DNA of 64,000 bases from a bacterium 1XD21-13 (GTDB lineage: Bacteria; Bacillota; Clostridia; Lachnospirales; Lachnospiraceae): positions 124,001 to 188,000 of the forward strand of contig QZDX01000006.1 in the NCBI GenBank assembly GCA_009917555.1. The letters are read 5' to 3'. Both the position numbers and the translations under genes were made by a program. Positions 48,421 through 57,284 of the stretch are shown here, in pieces (the stretch's first letter is position 1; every line of letters starts with the position of its first letter). The notes beneath the pieces were generated by a model that had not been told where the DNA came from, ran no database searches, and saw nothing but the letters and a program-made list of their open reading frames with translations.

Positions 48421-49176
48421 TTACAGCCCCTTACTTACTAAAATCTTATCAAACTTCTTCTCCGACAGAATTTCATGAGTCACAAGCTGTCCGTCATAGA
48501 AAAGGGAAAAGGTTGTAAAGGGCGAAGGCGCTTTCTGTGCGTCTTCTTTAGTCTGTATATGTACGGACCGAAGGGCCACATTCCTGGCTTTTGCCATATT
48601 CTCCAATATCGGTACGTACTTTGCCGTAAAGGGGCACTGGTCTGTGTAGTACAGCGCAAATCCCTCCGGCATATCTTCATGCCTGTGCACACTATCCCGG
48701 AAACGGGGAAGCGGAGCGTCCTCCTCAAAGGGCAGATACATCAGCTCAAAATAAGGCTCTGCCGTGTCCGCTGTCTGAAATCCCTTATAGCTCATATATT
48801 TCCGGTCAGAGAGGAATCCCATTTTCTTTTTGGAGGACAGGATCACAAGCCCCTTTTTCCCTTTCTCTTTGCTGTCCCGGATACACGCATCCATCAGGAG
48901 GTTGGAATAACCATGTCCCTTGAACTGCCCGGATACCCACAGGCAGTCAATGTACATATAATCCTTTGCCTCAATGGGCGCCCATGCATATTCCGCAGGG
49001 ATATACTCAATGAAGCATTTCCCACGGACATTGCCTTTTAAGAACACCAGCCCCTCATCCAGCCTGGCTTTAAGCCAATTCTTTTTAGACATGACCTGAA
49101 TATCCTTGTTATTGGAAATGGCACAGCAGATGTGCTCCTCTTCCATATTTTCGTGCGTCAGCTTTACAAATTCCAT
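48421..49176 (-). CDS. GNAT-type acetyltransferase with YoaP-like C-terminal domain
   Basis: 251 aa in two parts. Residues 1-145: GNAT fold, with YMYIDCLWVSGQFKGHGYSNLLM (acetyl-CoA site, Q-x-x-G-x-G/A type) and V-I-L-S-S-K-K-K-M-G-F-L. Residues about 150-250: F-A-L-Y-Y-T-D-Q-C-P-F-T-A-K-Y, a thioredoxin-like segment with Cys that is characteristic of the YoaP domain, then R-S-V-H-I-Q-T-K-E-D-A-Q-K-A-P-S-P-F-T-T-F. Substrate unknown. Stands alone between the SRAP gene and the lipoprotein gene. Family assignment is from the domain pattern only. Confidence 0.82.
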   Translation of the reverse strand: MEFVKLTHENMEEEHICCAISNNKDIQVMSKKNWLKARLDEGLVFLKGNVRGKCFIEYIPAEYAWAPIEAKDYMYIDCLWVSGQFKGHGYSNLLMDACIRDSKEKGKKGLVILSSKKKMGFLSDRKYMSYKGFQTADTAEPYFELMYLPFEEDAPLPRFRDSVHRHEDMPEGFALYYTDQCPFTAKYVPILENMAKARNVALRSVHIQTKEDAQKAPSPFTTFSLFYDGQLVTHEILSEKKFDKILVSKGL

Positions 49177-49289
49177 GCTCTATTGCCTCCTTATCCTTCA
49201 ATCTGCATTTCTGTATCATAACAGGTTCAGCCTAACCACCCCTGATAAAATGCAATCACACCAAATCCCCAATTCCTTTAATGACATAA

Positions 49290-49937
49290 TTATTCCGCCC
49301 CGCTCAAATTGTATATGATTGCCAAAGCAATCTTTCCAGCCATATCTCTATCACTTGTATTCTGCGGTGACTTCCCGTAGATAGCAAAGCAGTACCCATG
49401 ATATGCCCAGTCTATCATAAACATATCTCCGCCTTCATTTACCCTCATATAAGGAGAAACAGATTCCCCGTCTGCAGTTGACGCCGTCCACTCAATTTTA
49501 GTGGAATCCACAAAGGTCTCACCCGGCAGAATGAATTCCTCTCCTTTGCCGGCAGCAAACGTACAGAGCCCTACATTCTCTAATTCAAATTCAATTTGCA
49601 GTTCATCCTCCTCTGTTTTTATAACTTCGACATTTGACGTGATCGACATACCATCCAGCACCTCCTTTGGGTTGCCGAATTTTTCTGCGTTCACTACCTC
49701 CGCTTCACCCAGACCGGCACTATCTTCCTGATTATCTTCCGATCCCGTTTGGGCGCTTTCTGTTTCTTGCTTCTGTCCCTGTGCATCGTATTCTGCCGTG
49801 GTATCATCAACATCAGGAACAATAATTTCTTCTGTCTGAATTGATTTGGATGGCATGCCGCCGCATCCCGCCAATCCTAATAAAACGCCGGCCGCAAGAG
49901 CCATACCGCTTAATATTCTAAGATTTTTATTGTACAT
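49290..49937 (-). CDS. Lipoprotein of unknown function (DUF5067-like beta domain)
   Basis: 215 aa. Signal peptide with lipobox L-L-G-L-A-G-C (Cys25), then an acidic, Gln/Glu/Ser-rich linker to about residue 85. The remaining part is a beta-rich domain (I-T-S-N-V-E-V-I-K-T-E-E-D-E-L-Q-I-E, then W-T-A-S-T-A-D-G-E and F-A-I-Y-G-K-S). Extracellular, membrane-tethered. It follows the AgrC-like kinase after 54 bp on the same strand, so it may be a target or accessory of that sensory system. Function unknown. Confidence 0.7.
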   Translation of the reverse strand: MYNKNLRILSGMALAAGVLLGLAGCGGMPSKSIQTEEIIVPDVDDTTAEYDAQGQKQETESAQTGSEDNQEDSAGLGEAEVVNAEKFGNPKEVLDGMSITSNVEVIKTEEDELQIEFELENVGLCTFAAGKGEEFILPGETFVDSTKIEWTASTADGESVSPYMRVNEGGDMFMIDWAYHGYCFAIYGKSPQNTSDRDMAGKIALAIIYNLSGAE

Positions 49938-49991
49938 AACCTATTTCCTTTCTTCTGAAAATCCGCTTGTTACCTTGCAGAAAATAACCTG

Positions 49992-51335
49992 TTAATCCAT
50001 TTTCTGTAATATATCCACATCTCCTTGATGCCCCGGAATGATCAAAAGCACGTGGAGGACAAATATGTTCTCCTGTACCTCTATATGCATAGCTCCGCCA
50101 TATTTCTCCGCCACCGTTTTTATATTGGACAGACCTGTGCCGTTTTTGAACGTGCCGTTCCCATGGAAGCTGTTCTTAACCTCCAGCATCAGGAAATCCC
50201 CCTGAATCCGCCCTGACACATGGATATACCGTTCTGTTCCCGCATCCATATTTTTACATGCCCCAATGGCATTATCCAATGCATTTGACAGGACAATGCA
50301 GATATCAATATCCCGCAGGCCACAAGGGTATGGCAGAAGAAGAGAACAGTCCGCATCTATCCCCATGCTCTTTGCAATCCCCAGCTTGTTTCCCAGCAGG
50401 ATATCCACCACCGGGTTATTAGTGCTGCAGGGGAATGACATTTTTTCCGCCATATCATCCAGATCCTCAATATAGCTTACCGCTTCACTAAGCTTCCCTC
50501 TCTGCAGGAGATTTTTTACCACTGCAATGTGGTTTCTGATGTCATGGCGGAATGACGTTGTGTTGTCATAGCGGGTCTTGGCCTCCTCCACATATTGGTT
50601 CAGGGAATGCTCCTCCTGCTCCAGCAGTGACAATTCCGTACTGAGACGGAAATTCTGCTGCAATTTTTTATAAGAAAACAGGATGCAGAACAGGCTGGCA
50701 AGTCCCAGAAAATGCATGGTGAACATCTGCCCATGGCTGAACAGATGTCCTATAGATCCTTTGTCCGCTAAGACCTCAAACTGAATTTCATATTCAAGCG
50801 CATTGATATACTTGCTCATAATAAATATCATCAGGACCGGAATAAAAATCAGAAACATCTGCTGCCTTTCCGCTGCGGTATTAAGGGCATCCATGGAAAA
50901 ATAACGGTACACCATATAATAGCAGAACCCGCTTAGCATAAGGGACGCCGCCTCCACCACCAGCATGGCCGCAATACTGCCCGTATCACGGAAAACAGCA
51001 GGCAGCCATGGGTATATAAGACTCATCAGTGCGTTCACAATTCCACAGGAGAGCAGCATGATTTCAATGATCAAGGCCGCATACAGAAGAGAAGATCTCA
51101 CATCCGCATGGCAGACAAGGGTTCCATATGCAGTAAACAGAAAGACCAGCACCAGGAAGCCGGTTATGGTGCTGACCGGAACAAAATCACTGAAAATCAC
51201 CGCACATATGGCAAACAGGAAATAAAAAGGAGGCCACATTTTCTTTCTCAGGATTTTTACCAGAAAATAAAACTGGAAAGACGTATCGATAACGCCCATA
51301 ACATAGATACTGAAAAAATCTAAATACTCAACCAT
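49992..51335 (-). CDS. AgrC-like sensor histidine kinase (GHKL ATPase)
   Basis: 447 aa. Six or so transmembrane helices fill residues 1-225. A coiled segment leads to the phospho-acceptor H264 in SFRHDIRNHIAV (HPK10-type), then N-box VLSNALDNAIGACKN and G-box GTGLSNIKTVAEKYGG. This is the AgrC/ComD/VirS design that senses peptide signals. It lies 25 bp after a LytTR regulator gene. No AgrB processing enzyme or AgrD-type peptide gene lies near, so the ligand is unknown. Confidence 0.9.
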   Translation of the reverse strand: MVEYLDFFSIYVMGVIDTSFQFYFLVKILRKKMWPPFYFLFAICAVIFSDFVPVSTITGFLVLVFLFTAYGTLVCHADVRSSLLYAALIIEIMLLSCGIVNALMSLIYPWLPAVFRDTGSIAAMLVVEAASLMLSGFCYYMVYRYFSMDALNTAAERQQMFLIFIPVLMIFIMSKYINALEYEIQFEVLADKGSIGHLFSHGQMFTMHFLGLASLFCILFSYKKLQQNFRLSTELSLLEQEEHSLNQYVEEAKTRYDNTTSFRHDIRNHIAVVKNLLQRGKLSEAVSYIEDLDDMAEKMSFPCSTNNPVVDILLGNKLGIAKSMGIDADCSLLLPYPCGLRDIDICIVLSNALDNAIGACKNMDAGTERYIHVSGRIQGDFLMLEVKNSFHGNGTFKNGTGLSNIKTVAEKYGGAMHIEVQENIFVLHVLLIIPGHQGDVDILQKMD

Positions 51336-51360
51336 TTTACCTGCCCCATATAGAAAGCCC

Positions 51361-52065
51361 TTACATATTTTTCATATACTGCAAAACAACGCTGGAAAAC
51401 TCCTTGCTCCGCAGCCGTGATACGGGAACCTCCCTGCCGTTGTCCATATAGGCTGTCCCGTTTTTGTAGCCCTTTAAATGCTTCAGATTGATGAGATAGC
51501 TCCTGTGGCACCGAAAGAAATGATTGCCCAGCTTTGTTTCCAGATTTTCAATCCGTTCATAATAGTCAACGACCTCCGACGAAGTCAGGTTCAGATAGAT
51601 TTTCCGATCTATGATCTCGCAGAAAACAATCTCGCCTTTGGGGATAATGCGCCCCTCATATCCCTTTTGCACCAGCAGGCTGTCCTCCCTGGCATTTTGC
51701 ATGGAGGCATAGAGGCGTTCCATGGTTTTCTCAAACTGTGTTTTTTTCACCGGCTTCACCAGATAATCGTATGCCTGCACCTCAAAGGACGCAAAGACCA
51801 TCTCTTTCAGCACCGTGATGAAGATCAGAAATCCCCGGAACTTACCTGCCCTCAGCTTCCTTGCCGTCTCCATGCCGTCCATGTCTTTCATCTGAATATC
51901 CAAAAACAGAATGTCAATCTGCCCGTCATAGCTCAGCAATTCTTCGCCGCCGGCAAAGGTTCGGAGGCTGATTTCCCTGTTCTTTTTGCGGAAAAAATCA
52001 CAAACCATTTCCTTAATATGGTCGGACATATAGCTTTCATCATCACAGACTGCAATCCGGATCAA
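51361..52065 (-). CDS. LytTR-family response regulator (AgrA/VirR-like)
   Basis: 234 aa, TTG start at 52065 with AGGAGGTGG in front. Receiver domain: acidic pair C-D-D-E (residues 7-10), phospho-acceptor D56 in ILFLDIQMKDMDG, and Lys in YLVKPVKKTQF. C-terminal LytTR DNA-binding domain: V-F-C-E-I-I-D-R-K-I-Y-L-N-L, HFFRCHRSYLINLKHL and EVPVSRLRSKEF. It should bind direct repeats upstream of target promoters. Partner of the AgrC-like kinase encoded downstream. Confidence 0.92.
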   Translation of the reverse strand: MIRIAVCDDESYMSDHIKEMVCDFFRKKNREISLRTFAGGEELLSYDGQIDILFLDIQMKDMDGMETARKLRAGKFRGFLIFITVLKEMVFASFEVQAYDYLVKPVKKTQFEKTMERLYASMQNAREDSLLVQKGYEGRIIPKGEIVFCEIIDRKIYLNLTSSEVVDYYERIENLETKLGNHFFRCHRSYLINLKHLKGYKNGTAYMDNGREVPVSRLRSKEFSSVVLQYMKNM

Positions 52066-52096
52066 GGCTCCACCTCCTCACTATGCTGAATACTTT

Positions 52097-52125
52097 ATTA
52101 TAATCTGTCCCAAATGTCAAAACAA
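52097..52125 (-). promoter_or_regulatory. Putative promoter of the LytTR regulator operon
   Basis: Minus strand TTGTTT (52120-52125), 17-bp spacer, TATAAT (52097-52102). An overlapping TTGACA has the wrong spacing. Confidence 0.5.
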
Positions 52126-52177
52126 TGTAATTGTTGCGAAATACTTTCTGAATGATGCAAAGGGTTTCTTACGTATT

Positions 52178-54571
52178 TCAGTCTACCGCCTTCATACGCT
52201 CCACAAGGGACAGTTTTCTGCTATAACGGACCGCACAGACCGAGAATACCCCCTGCACCAGAAGCAGCGCAGCACCGAACAGCAGCACCGGAAGCATCGG
52301 GAAATGATAGGTGAGCCTCCCAAACATGCCGCTCCGGTCAAAGACCCTGCACACAGCCACACTGCACACTGTCCCCAGGGTCAGGGTCACAAGCAGCGTG
52401 AGGCCCACATAGTACAGACACTCAAAAGACAGCATCCCCGACAGCTGCCGGTCGCTCATGCCAACGGACTGAAATATGCCAAATTCCTGCTGACGGGTGA
52501 TAAGGTTGGTGATGAGCGTATTGGCAAGATTGATCAGGGCAAACACAAAGATAAAGACCAGGATGCTGTAGGCACGGGTCAGCTCTCCTTGCAGACCCAT
52601 CTCCAGTTCAGCCGCCAAATCACTCAGGCCGGCGATTGCCACACGCTCGTCGGATACAGCGCCAAATACTGCCCGGCGAAGCTCCCCGCTGTCCTCCTTT
52701 GTATGGACGTTCACATAACCGGTAAAATCCGAAATTTCCGGGTAAAGGACGGACAACTCCTCCTCCGGCAGAATAAAGAAATGAGCCGTATTGCCGATAG
52801 AAACCTGCTCCACAATCCCCATCACGGTGTAGGTTTTTGACTGTCCATTGTAGCAGGAAACGGTAACGGTATCTCCAACCTGATAGCTGGTCCTGTAAAT
52901 CTCTTTCAGTGCGCCATCTGCCGGGCAAACCAGGATACCGTCCCCGTCCGCCAGCTGACGGTAATCTGCTTCTCCCTCCAGAACCGCCTCGCCTGTATAC
53001 ATCCTGGACATATTCTCCTCAGAAATTCCTCTGACAATGAAAGGCTCATGCTCACGGTTGCCCGGAATGTCACTGATCGCCGGTATCTCCACACATGCCA
53101 TGCCGTAAGCTGTCACATCATCCACACCGGGAATGGCGGCAAGCTCCTCCCGCAAAGCTTCCCCTAAGGGATTCTCTTTTTGCATCTCCACAAATTCCCG
53201 GCCTGCGTAATCCTCATATTGCAAAAGGTACTGGCTCCTGTCTCCAAATTGGGACTGGGCCATTTCTTCTACATCCACCGAGCTTGCGTAGGCAGAAATA
53301 CAAAGAAGCAGAATCCCGGTGAGGCTTAAGGAGAGAGCCGTTACAAAGGCTTTTTTGCGGTTCCGGGAGAAATTCATAAGGGCCAGGCGGGCTATGGTCA
53401 GACGGCGGCGGAGCTGTCGGGAAATACTGCGTCCCTGATACCCGGAGTAGCTGGTAGTCCGAATGGCTTCCATGGCAGATACCTTTCCCACCATAGACAG
53501 GGGCTTCCTGGTGGCAATCAAAACCATTCCATAGGTCAGGAGGGAAATGACCACTGCTGACTGAATATTGTCACGCCAGGGCCAGTAGCCGGGTACGGCA
53601 ATCAGTGCAATGCCTGCGGCCAGAATCAGTCCCAGGGGAACTGCCAGTACGGTCAGAAAGCGCCGTTCCCGCTTTACCACCCGCTTTAGCTGCGCCCGCG
53701 TTGTTCCAAGCACTTTCAGGCGGCCGTATTCCCGCATTTTTCCCATGACAGAGATATAGAAAATGTTGTAGATTACGATGGCACAGATGACGGCAATCAA
53801 GACTGACAGAATATAAATCTCCATCCCGCTTCCCAGATAAAGGTCCACCATTCCAAAGTAGTTGGAGCTGTAAAAGGTCCGATCCGCCGGGATTCCCATT
53901 TCTGCAAAGAATCTTTCAATATCTGTGCGAAGCATTTCCGGCTCCATTCCCCGGCTCCCGGCAAAGCGGAAGCGCAGCTCATAGGGAGCCCTATGGCTGG
54001 CCGTATCCACGGCGGCTTCCGAGGTCCAGACCGTAAAAATCCGGCTGCTGCTCTCTCCTTTTAAAATGCCTGTGACAATATAGGGCTTTTCACCAGCCCC
54101 AAGGTCCAGAGTGAGAGTCTGGCCCACCTCTGCCGGCAGGTTAAAATAATCGAAAAAAGCTTCTTCGATACAGAGTTCATTTTCTGCCTTGGGATAGGTT
54201 CCGACGATCTCTCCGTAACCCATCAGGTCCATCATCTCCGGGCTTACAAAGCTGACGTTTAAAACACTGTCCTCATGGCGTATGGAACCGGCGTCTGCGG
54301 TATAGCCCCATTTTTCAAACTGTCCCGCATCTGCAAGCCGAGTAATCTCTTCCCGGGTCAGCCAGTCGCAGCCTGCCTGATACTGTCCCAGGATGTTATC
54401 CAGGGTCTCCATCTGCTGTGCGGAGTAGATAAAGCAAAGGGTCCCCATAAGGCAGACGGCCAGCGCAATGGTAAGAATGATAAAAACGCTCCGGCGCCTG
54501 TCGGCTCTCATGCTCCGCCCTGCCAGCTTCTTTTCGATGGTACTGGTGTCGTTTTCAAAGGGCCATGTCAT
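52178..54571 (-). CDS. FtsX-type ABC transporter permease, large
   Basis: 797 aa. One membrane helix near residue 30-50, a large outside domain, three helices around residues 250-350 (first FtsX core: VLIAVICAIVIYNIFYISV), a second outside domain, and four more towards the end (LVFIFVFALINLANTLITNL, F-Q-S-V-G-M-S-D-R-Q). It has two FtsX domains, as in the VexA/MacB-like and peptide-detoxification permeases. Probably exports or removes a peptide from the envelope with the ATPase whose gene overlaps it by 4 bp. Controlled by the kinase/regulator pair upstream. Confidence 0.88.
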   Translation of the reverse strand: MTWPFENDTSTIEKKLAGRSMRADRRRSVFIILTIALAVCLMGTLCFIYSAQQMETLDNILGQYQAGCDWLTREEITRLADAGQFEKWGYTADAGSIRHEDSVLNVSFVSPEMMDLMGYGEIVGTYPKAENELCIEEAFFDYFNLPAEVGQTLTLDLGAGEKPYIVTGILKGESSSRIFTVWTSEAAVDTASHRAPYELRFRFAGSRGMEPEMLRTDIERFFAEMGIPADRTFYSSNYFGMVDLYLGSGMEIYILSVLIAVICAIVIYNIFYISVMGKMREYGRLKVLGTTRAQLKRVVKRERRFLTVLAVPLGLILAAGIALIAVPGYWPWRDNIQSAVVISLLTYGMVLIATRKPLSMVGKVSAMEAIRTTSYSGYQGRSISRQLRRRLTIARLALMNFSRNRKKAFVTALSLSLTGILLLCISAYASSVDVEEMAQSQFGDRSQYLLQYEDYAGREFVEMQKENPLGEALREELAAIPGVDDVTAYGMACVEIPAISDIPGNREHEPFIVRGISEENMSRMYTGEAVLEGEADYRQLADGDGILVCPADGALKEIYRTSYQVGDTVTVSCYNGQSKTYTVMGIVEQVSIGNTAHFFILPEEELSVLYPEISDFTGYVNVHTKEDSGELRRAVFGAVSDERVAIAGLSDLAAELEMGLQGELTRAYSILVFIFVFALINLANTLITNLITRQQEFGIFQSVGMSDRQLSGMLSFECLYYVGLTLLVTLTLGTVCSVAVCRVFDRSGMFGRLTYHFPMLPVLLFGAALLLVQGVFSVCAVRYSRKLSLVERMKAVD

Positions 54572-55254
54572 AGTCCATCACCTCCTTGCAAGGTAATGAT
54601 CCTGCCGTCCTCAATGCGGATAATGCGGTCGGCAAGCTGGGCGATCTCATTGTTGTGGGTAATCATCACAATGGTCTGATTAAATTCCATGCTGGTGCGC
54701 TTTAAAAGGCCCAGCACATCAGCGCTGGTTCTGGAATCCAGGTTGCCGGTGGGCTCGTCAGCCAGGATGATAGCCGGTTTTGTGATCAGGGCACGGGCGA
54801 TTGCCACTCGCTGCTGCTGTCCCCCGGAGAGGTTGCCCGGCATATTGTTAAGCTTCTCCTCCAAAGCCAGCATCCTCACGATCTCCTCCATGAATTTCTC
54901 ATCTGCCGTGTCGCCGTCCAGCTCCACAGGCAGGACAATATTTTCATAGACATTCAGGATTGGAACAAGGTTATAGTTCTGGAAGATAAAGCCGATATTG
55001 CGGCGACGGAAGATGGTCAGCTCCTCGTCATTCTTCTTCGCCAGATCGTCTCCTCGGACGATTACGTTGCCGGAGGTGGGCGTATCCAGCCCGCCCATCA
55101 TGTTGAGCAAGGTGGACTTGCCACTGCCGGAGGTTCCCACCACCGCCACAAACTCCCCCTGCTCCACGGACAGGCTGACGCCGTCCAGGGCCCGGGTGAT
55201 ATTGGGCTCGCTGCCATAATATTTTTTCAGGTCCATAGTCTGTAAAACATTCAT
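54568..55254 (-). CDS. ABC transporter ATP-binding protein (LolD/MacB-type)
   Basis: 228 aa. Walker A GTSGSGKSTLLNMMGGLD, Q-loop IFQNYNLVP, signature NLSGGQQQRVAIARALI, Walker B ILADEPTGNLDS, and switch His in MITHNNEIA. This is the short ATPase partner of FtsX-like permeases (MacB/BceA group). Promoter upstream has the operator repeats described at 55333-55408. Confidence 0.95.
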   Translation of the reverse strand: MNVLQTMDLKKYYGSEPNITRALDGVSLSVEQGEFVAVVGTSGSGKSTLLNMMGGLDTPTSGNVIVRGDDLAKKNDEELTIFRRRNIGFIFQNYNLVPILNVYENIVLPVELDGDTADEKFMEEIVRMLALEEKLNNMPGNLSGGQQQRVAIARALITKPAIILADEPTGNLDSRTSADVLGLLKRTSMEFNQTIVMITHNNEIAQLADRIIRIEDGRIITLQGGDGL

Positions 55255-55332
55255 AAGTAAATGCTCCTCTCCTTATTCCATATTCCAGGACATACAGGGA
55301 TGCCCCTGCGGTGTTTTCCTGTTCATAAGGAC

Positions 55333-55366
55333 ATTGTAAAATCCAAATGTCACAGAAATGTCCGTA
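55333..55366 (-). promoter_or_regulatory. Regulator-dependent promoter of the FtsX-type ABC genes
   Basis: Minus-strand -10 TACAAT at 55333-55338; instead of a -35, tandem 11-bp repeats AAATGTCACAG (55345-55355) and AAATGTCCGTA (55356-55366, plus-strand reading) fill the spacer and -35. The same layout is seen at 57226-57259. Confidence 0.7.
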
Positions 55367-55386
55367 ACGGCAAAAAATCTATGCAT

Positions 55387-55408
55387 AAACTCCGGCAAAA
55401 TGTTACAG
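55387..55408. promoter_or_regulatory. Upstream copy of the response-regulator repeat
   Basis: AAACTCCGGCA followed by AAATGTTACAG, again two 11-bp units in tandem; the second equals the unit at 57249-57259 exactly. It is 42 bp from the promoter-proximal pair, i.e. four helical turns. Confidence 0.6.
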
Positions 55409-55456
55409 GCTTCGGATATTTGAAAAAATATTCTTAAGCCTGTCTTTGTTGTCCCC

Positions 55457-56488
55457 CTATCTCCAGGGAAGAAATACCGAGAATGTGGAGCCTCTGCCAA
55501 CCTTAGAGGTCACCTTGATGTAGCCTCCCTGCCGTGTGATGATTTCACGGGCCAGATAGAGGCCAATGCCTACCCCCTGTTCGCCGTGTACCTCCTCCTC
55601 CCGAAAAAATCGCCGGAAGATAGCCGCCTGGTTACTCTCCGGGATGCCCTTGCCGGTATCGGATACATCCAGCTTCACATACATTTCCCATTGTTCCACC
55701 GACACGCTGACGCTTCCGCCTGCCTGGGTATATTTCACCGCATTATCCAGCAAATTGAACAGGGCCTCTGCCGTCCACTTGCTGTCATGGAAAAAACGGA
55801 GGTCGTCCGGGCAATCTACTGTTACGGAAATGTTCTTTTTCTCCGCAGCATATACAATACCGCTGCATGCCATGGCTAAAGTGTCAATCAAGGGGCTGTC
55901 TTTCTTTTCCAGCCGGATTGTGCCGATTTCCAGGCGGGAGGTTCTCACAAGGGATTGAAAAAGGAATTCCAGCTTGTCCGTCTGGCTGCGGATGCCCTGC
56001 AGGAATTCCCGCCGTTCTTCTTCCGTGACCGGTTTTGTAAGCAGCGTGTCCGTCACCATTTTCAGGTTGCTTACTGGTGTTTTTACCTGGTGAGAGACAT
56101 CAGATACCAGCATTTGCAGCTCCTGACGCTCCTCATCCACTTTTCGCCGGTTCTCCTGCATGATATCGTACAGCCGTAAGAGACGGTAACTGATGCGGGC
56201 AAAGAGTGTTTCACTATCCGCAGTACGCACAGGGTTTTCACTGCCGCTTATCATCTGGTCCATGGTCCAGCACAGTTCTCTGGCAAATGCGGAAAGTCGT
56301 TTACTCAAGAACAATGTCAAAAGAAACATCCAGATAAGGGCACAGGCTATAAGTGGTATGCCAGCCATCAGTACCCACAGCTCTCCTGTCATAGTAAAGA
56401 GAACTGCACAGATGGCCAGCATAGAGACTGCCATGCCGCCACATGCCAGCAGGAATACCCTTTTTACAGAGATCCGTTCCAGCCTCAT
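55457..56488 (-). CDS. Sensor histidine kinase, intramembrane-sensing type (BceS/VncS-like)
   Basis: 343 aa from the ATG at 56488, which overlaps the regulator stop (ATGA) and follows GGGAGG. Two membrane helices near the N-terminus are separated by only a few residues, hence almost no outside domain. H-box SDVSHQVKTPVSNLKM, N-box LFNLLDNAVKYTQAG, then DTGKGIP and VGIGLYLAREI. Such kinases commonly sense through a partner ABC transporter; that transporter is encoded downstream. Confidence 0.92.
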   Translation of the reverse strand: MRLERISVKRVFLLACGGMAVSMLAICAVLFTMTGELWVLMAGIPLIACALIWMFLLTLFLSKRLSAFARELCWTMDQMISGSENPVRTADSETLFARISYRLLRLYDIMQENRRKVDEERQELQMLVSDVSHQVKTPVSNLKMVTDTLLTKPVTEEERREFLQGIRSQTDKLEFLFQSLVRTSRLEIGTIRLEKKDSPLIDTLAMACSGIVYAAEKKNISVTVDCPDDLRFFHDSKWTAEALFNLLDNAVKYTQAGGSVSVSVEQWEMYVKLDVSDTGKGIPESNQAAIFRRFFREEEVHGEQGVGIGLYLAREIITRQGGYIKVTSKVGRGSTFSVFLPWR

Positions 56489-57174
56489 TTTCTCTCGCCT
56501 CCCATCCATTGATATCCAATCCCGTAAATGGTCTTAATGTAAGTGTCTCCCTCCGCCTCAATCTTGCCCTGGATACGGCTGATGGAGGTTGTCAGGGTAT
56601 GCTCATCCACATAATTCTCCTCCGCATCCCACAGCTTTTCCAAAAGCCGCTGCCTGGTCAAAATCTGTTTCGGGTTTTTGCAAAAGAGATACAGCATCTT
56701 ATACTCCATGGGGGAAAGTGCAAGGGGCTTTCCGTTCAGCGAGGCAGACTGCTGGGAAAAATCCAAAAACAGCCTGCCGTCATCATAAAGCTCCCTTGCC
56801 AGCCCCTGGTGCTCCAGCATGGCGAACATTGCCCGTATCTTCCGCAGCAGCGCCCCAACGGAAAAGGGCTTGGTAATATAATCTACCGCCCCTGCCTCAT
56901 ACCCCCGTATCTGATCGCTCTCCTGGTCATTGGCTGTCAGGAAAATGACCAGCGTGTCAGGGTTCTCCGGCTTTATGAGCCTGCACAGGTCATAGCCGCT
57001 GCCGTCCGGCAGGTTGATGTCCAGAAGCACCAGATCATATTCTGCCTGAGCCAAAGCTTCGGCGGCTGTACCTGCATTCAAAGCTGAAACGGTGTCGTAG
57101 CCCTCAGAGAGCAGGTTGTAGGTCAGCGTTTTATTCAAAAGGGTGTCATCCTCTACCAGCAAAATCTTTTTCAT
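56485..57174 (-). CDS. OmpR-family response regulator
   Basis: 229 aa. Receiver: V-E-D-D (residues 7-10), D52 in LVLLDINLPDGSG, Lys in YITKPFSVGALL. Winged helix at the C-terminus: LSPMEYKMLYLFCKNPKQILTR and LTTSISRIQGKIE. It forms a pair with the kinase encoded after a 4-bp overlap. The tandem AAATGT repeats found at its own promoter and at the ABC promoter are the likely binding sites (inference). Confidence 0.95.
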   Translation of the reverse strand: MKKILLVEDDTLLNKTLTYNLLSEGYDTVSALNAGTAAEALAQAEYDLVLLDINLPDGSGYDLCRLIKPENPDTLVIFLTANDQESDQIRGYEAGAVDYITKPFSVGALLRKIRAMFAMLEHQGLARELYDDGRLFLDFSQQSASLNGKPLALSPMEYKMLYLFCKNPKQILTRQRLLEKLWDAEENYVDEHTLTTSISRIQGKIEAEGDTYIKTIYGIGYQWMGGERK

Positions 57175-57225
57175 GGTCAGCCTCCTATTCTAAGTCACTG
57201 TGTGGCAGCACGAAATGGTAAGATC

Positions 57226-57259
57226 AGTATAACAAATAAATGTCCGCCAAATGTTACAG
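57226..57259 (-). promoter_or_regulatory. Autoregulated promoter of the OmpR-type regulator gene
   Basis: Minus-strand -10 TATACT at 57226-57231; AAATGTCCGCC (57238-57248) and AAATGTTACAG (57249-57259) form tandem 11-bp repeats in the spacer and over the -35 place. The first repeat starts 6 bp from the -10, exactly as at 55333-55366. Confidence 0.7.
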
Positions 57260-57268
57260 CGGACATTT
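57238..57268 (-). terminator. Terminator of the BcrA-type ABC operon
   Basis: AAATGTCCGC (57238-57247) pairs with GCGGACATTT (57259-57268), followed by ATTTGTT on the minus strand. One arm also serves as operator repeat of the next operon. Confidence 0.7.
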
Positions 57269-57284
57269 TTTCATCCTATATTCA

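Noticed and set aside
49290-52065. Complete agr quorum-sensing system
   Set aside because: Kinase and LytTR regulator fit, but no AgrB-like protease or AgrD-like peptide could be found in the flanking sequence on either strand.
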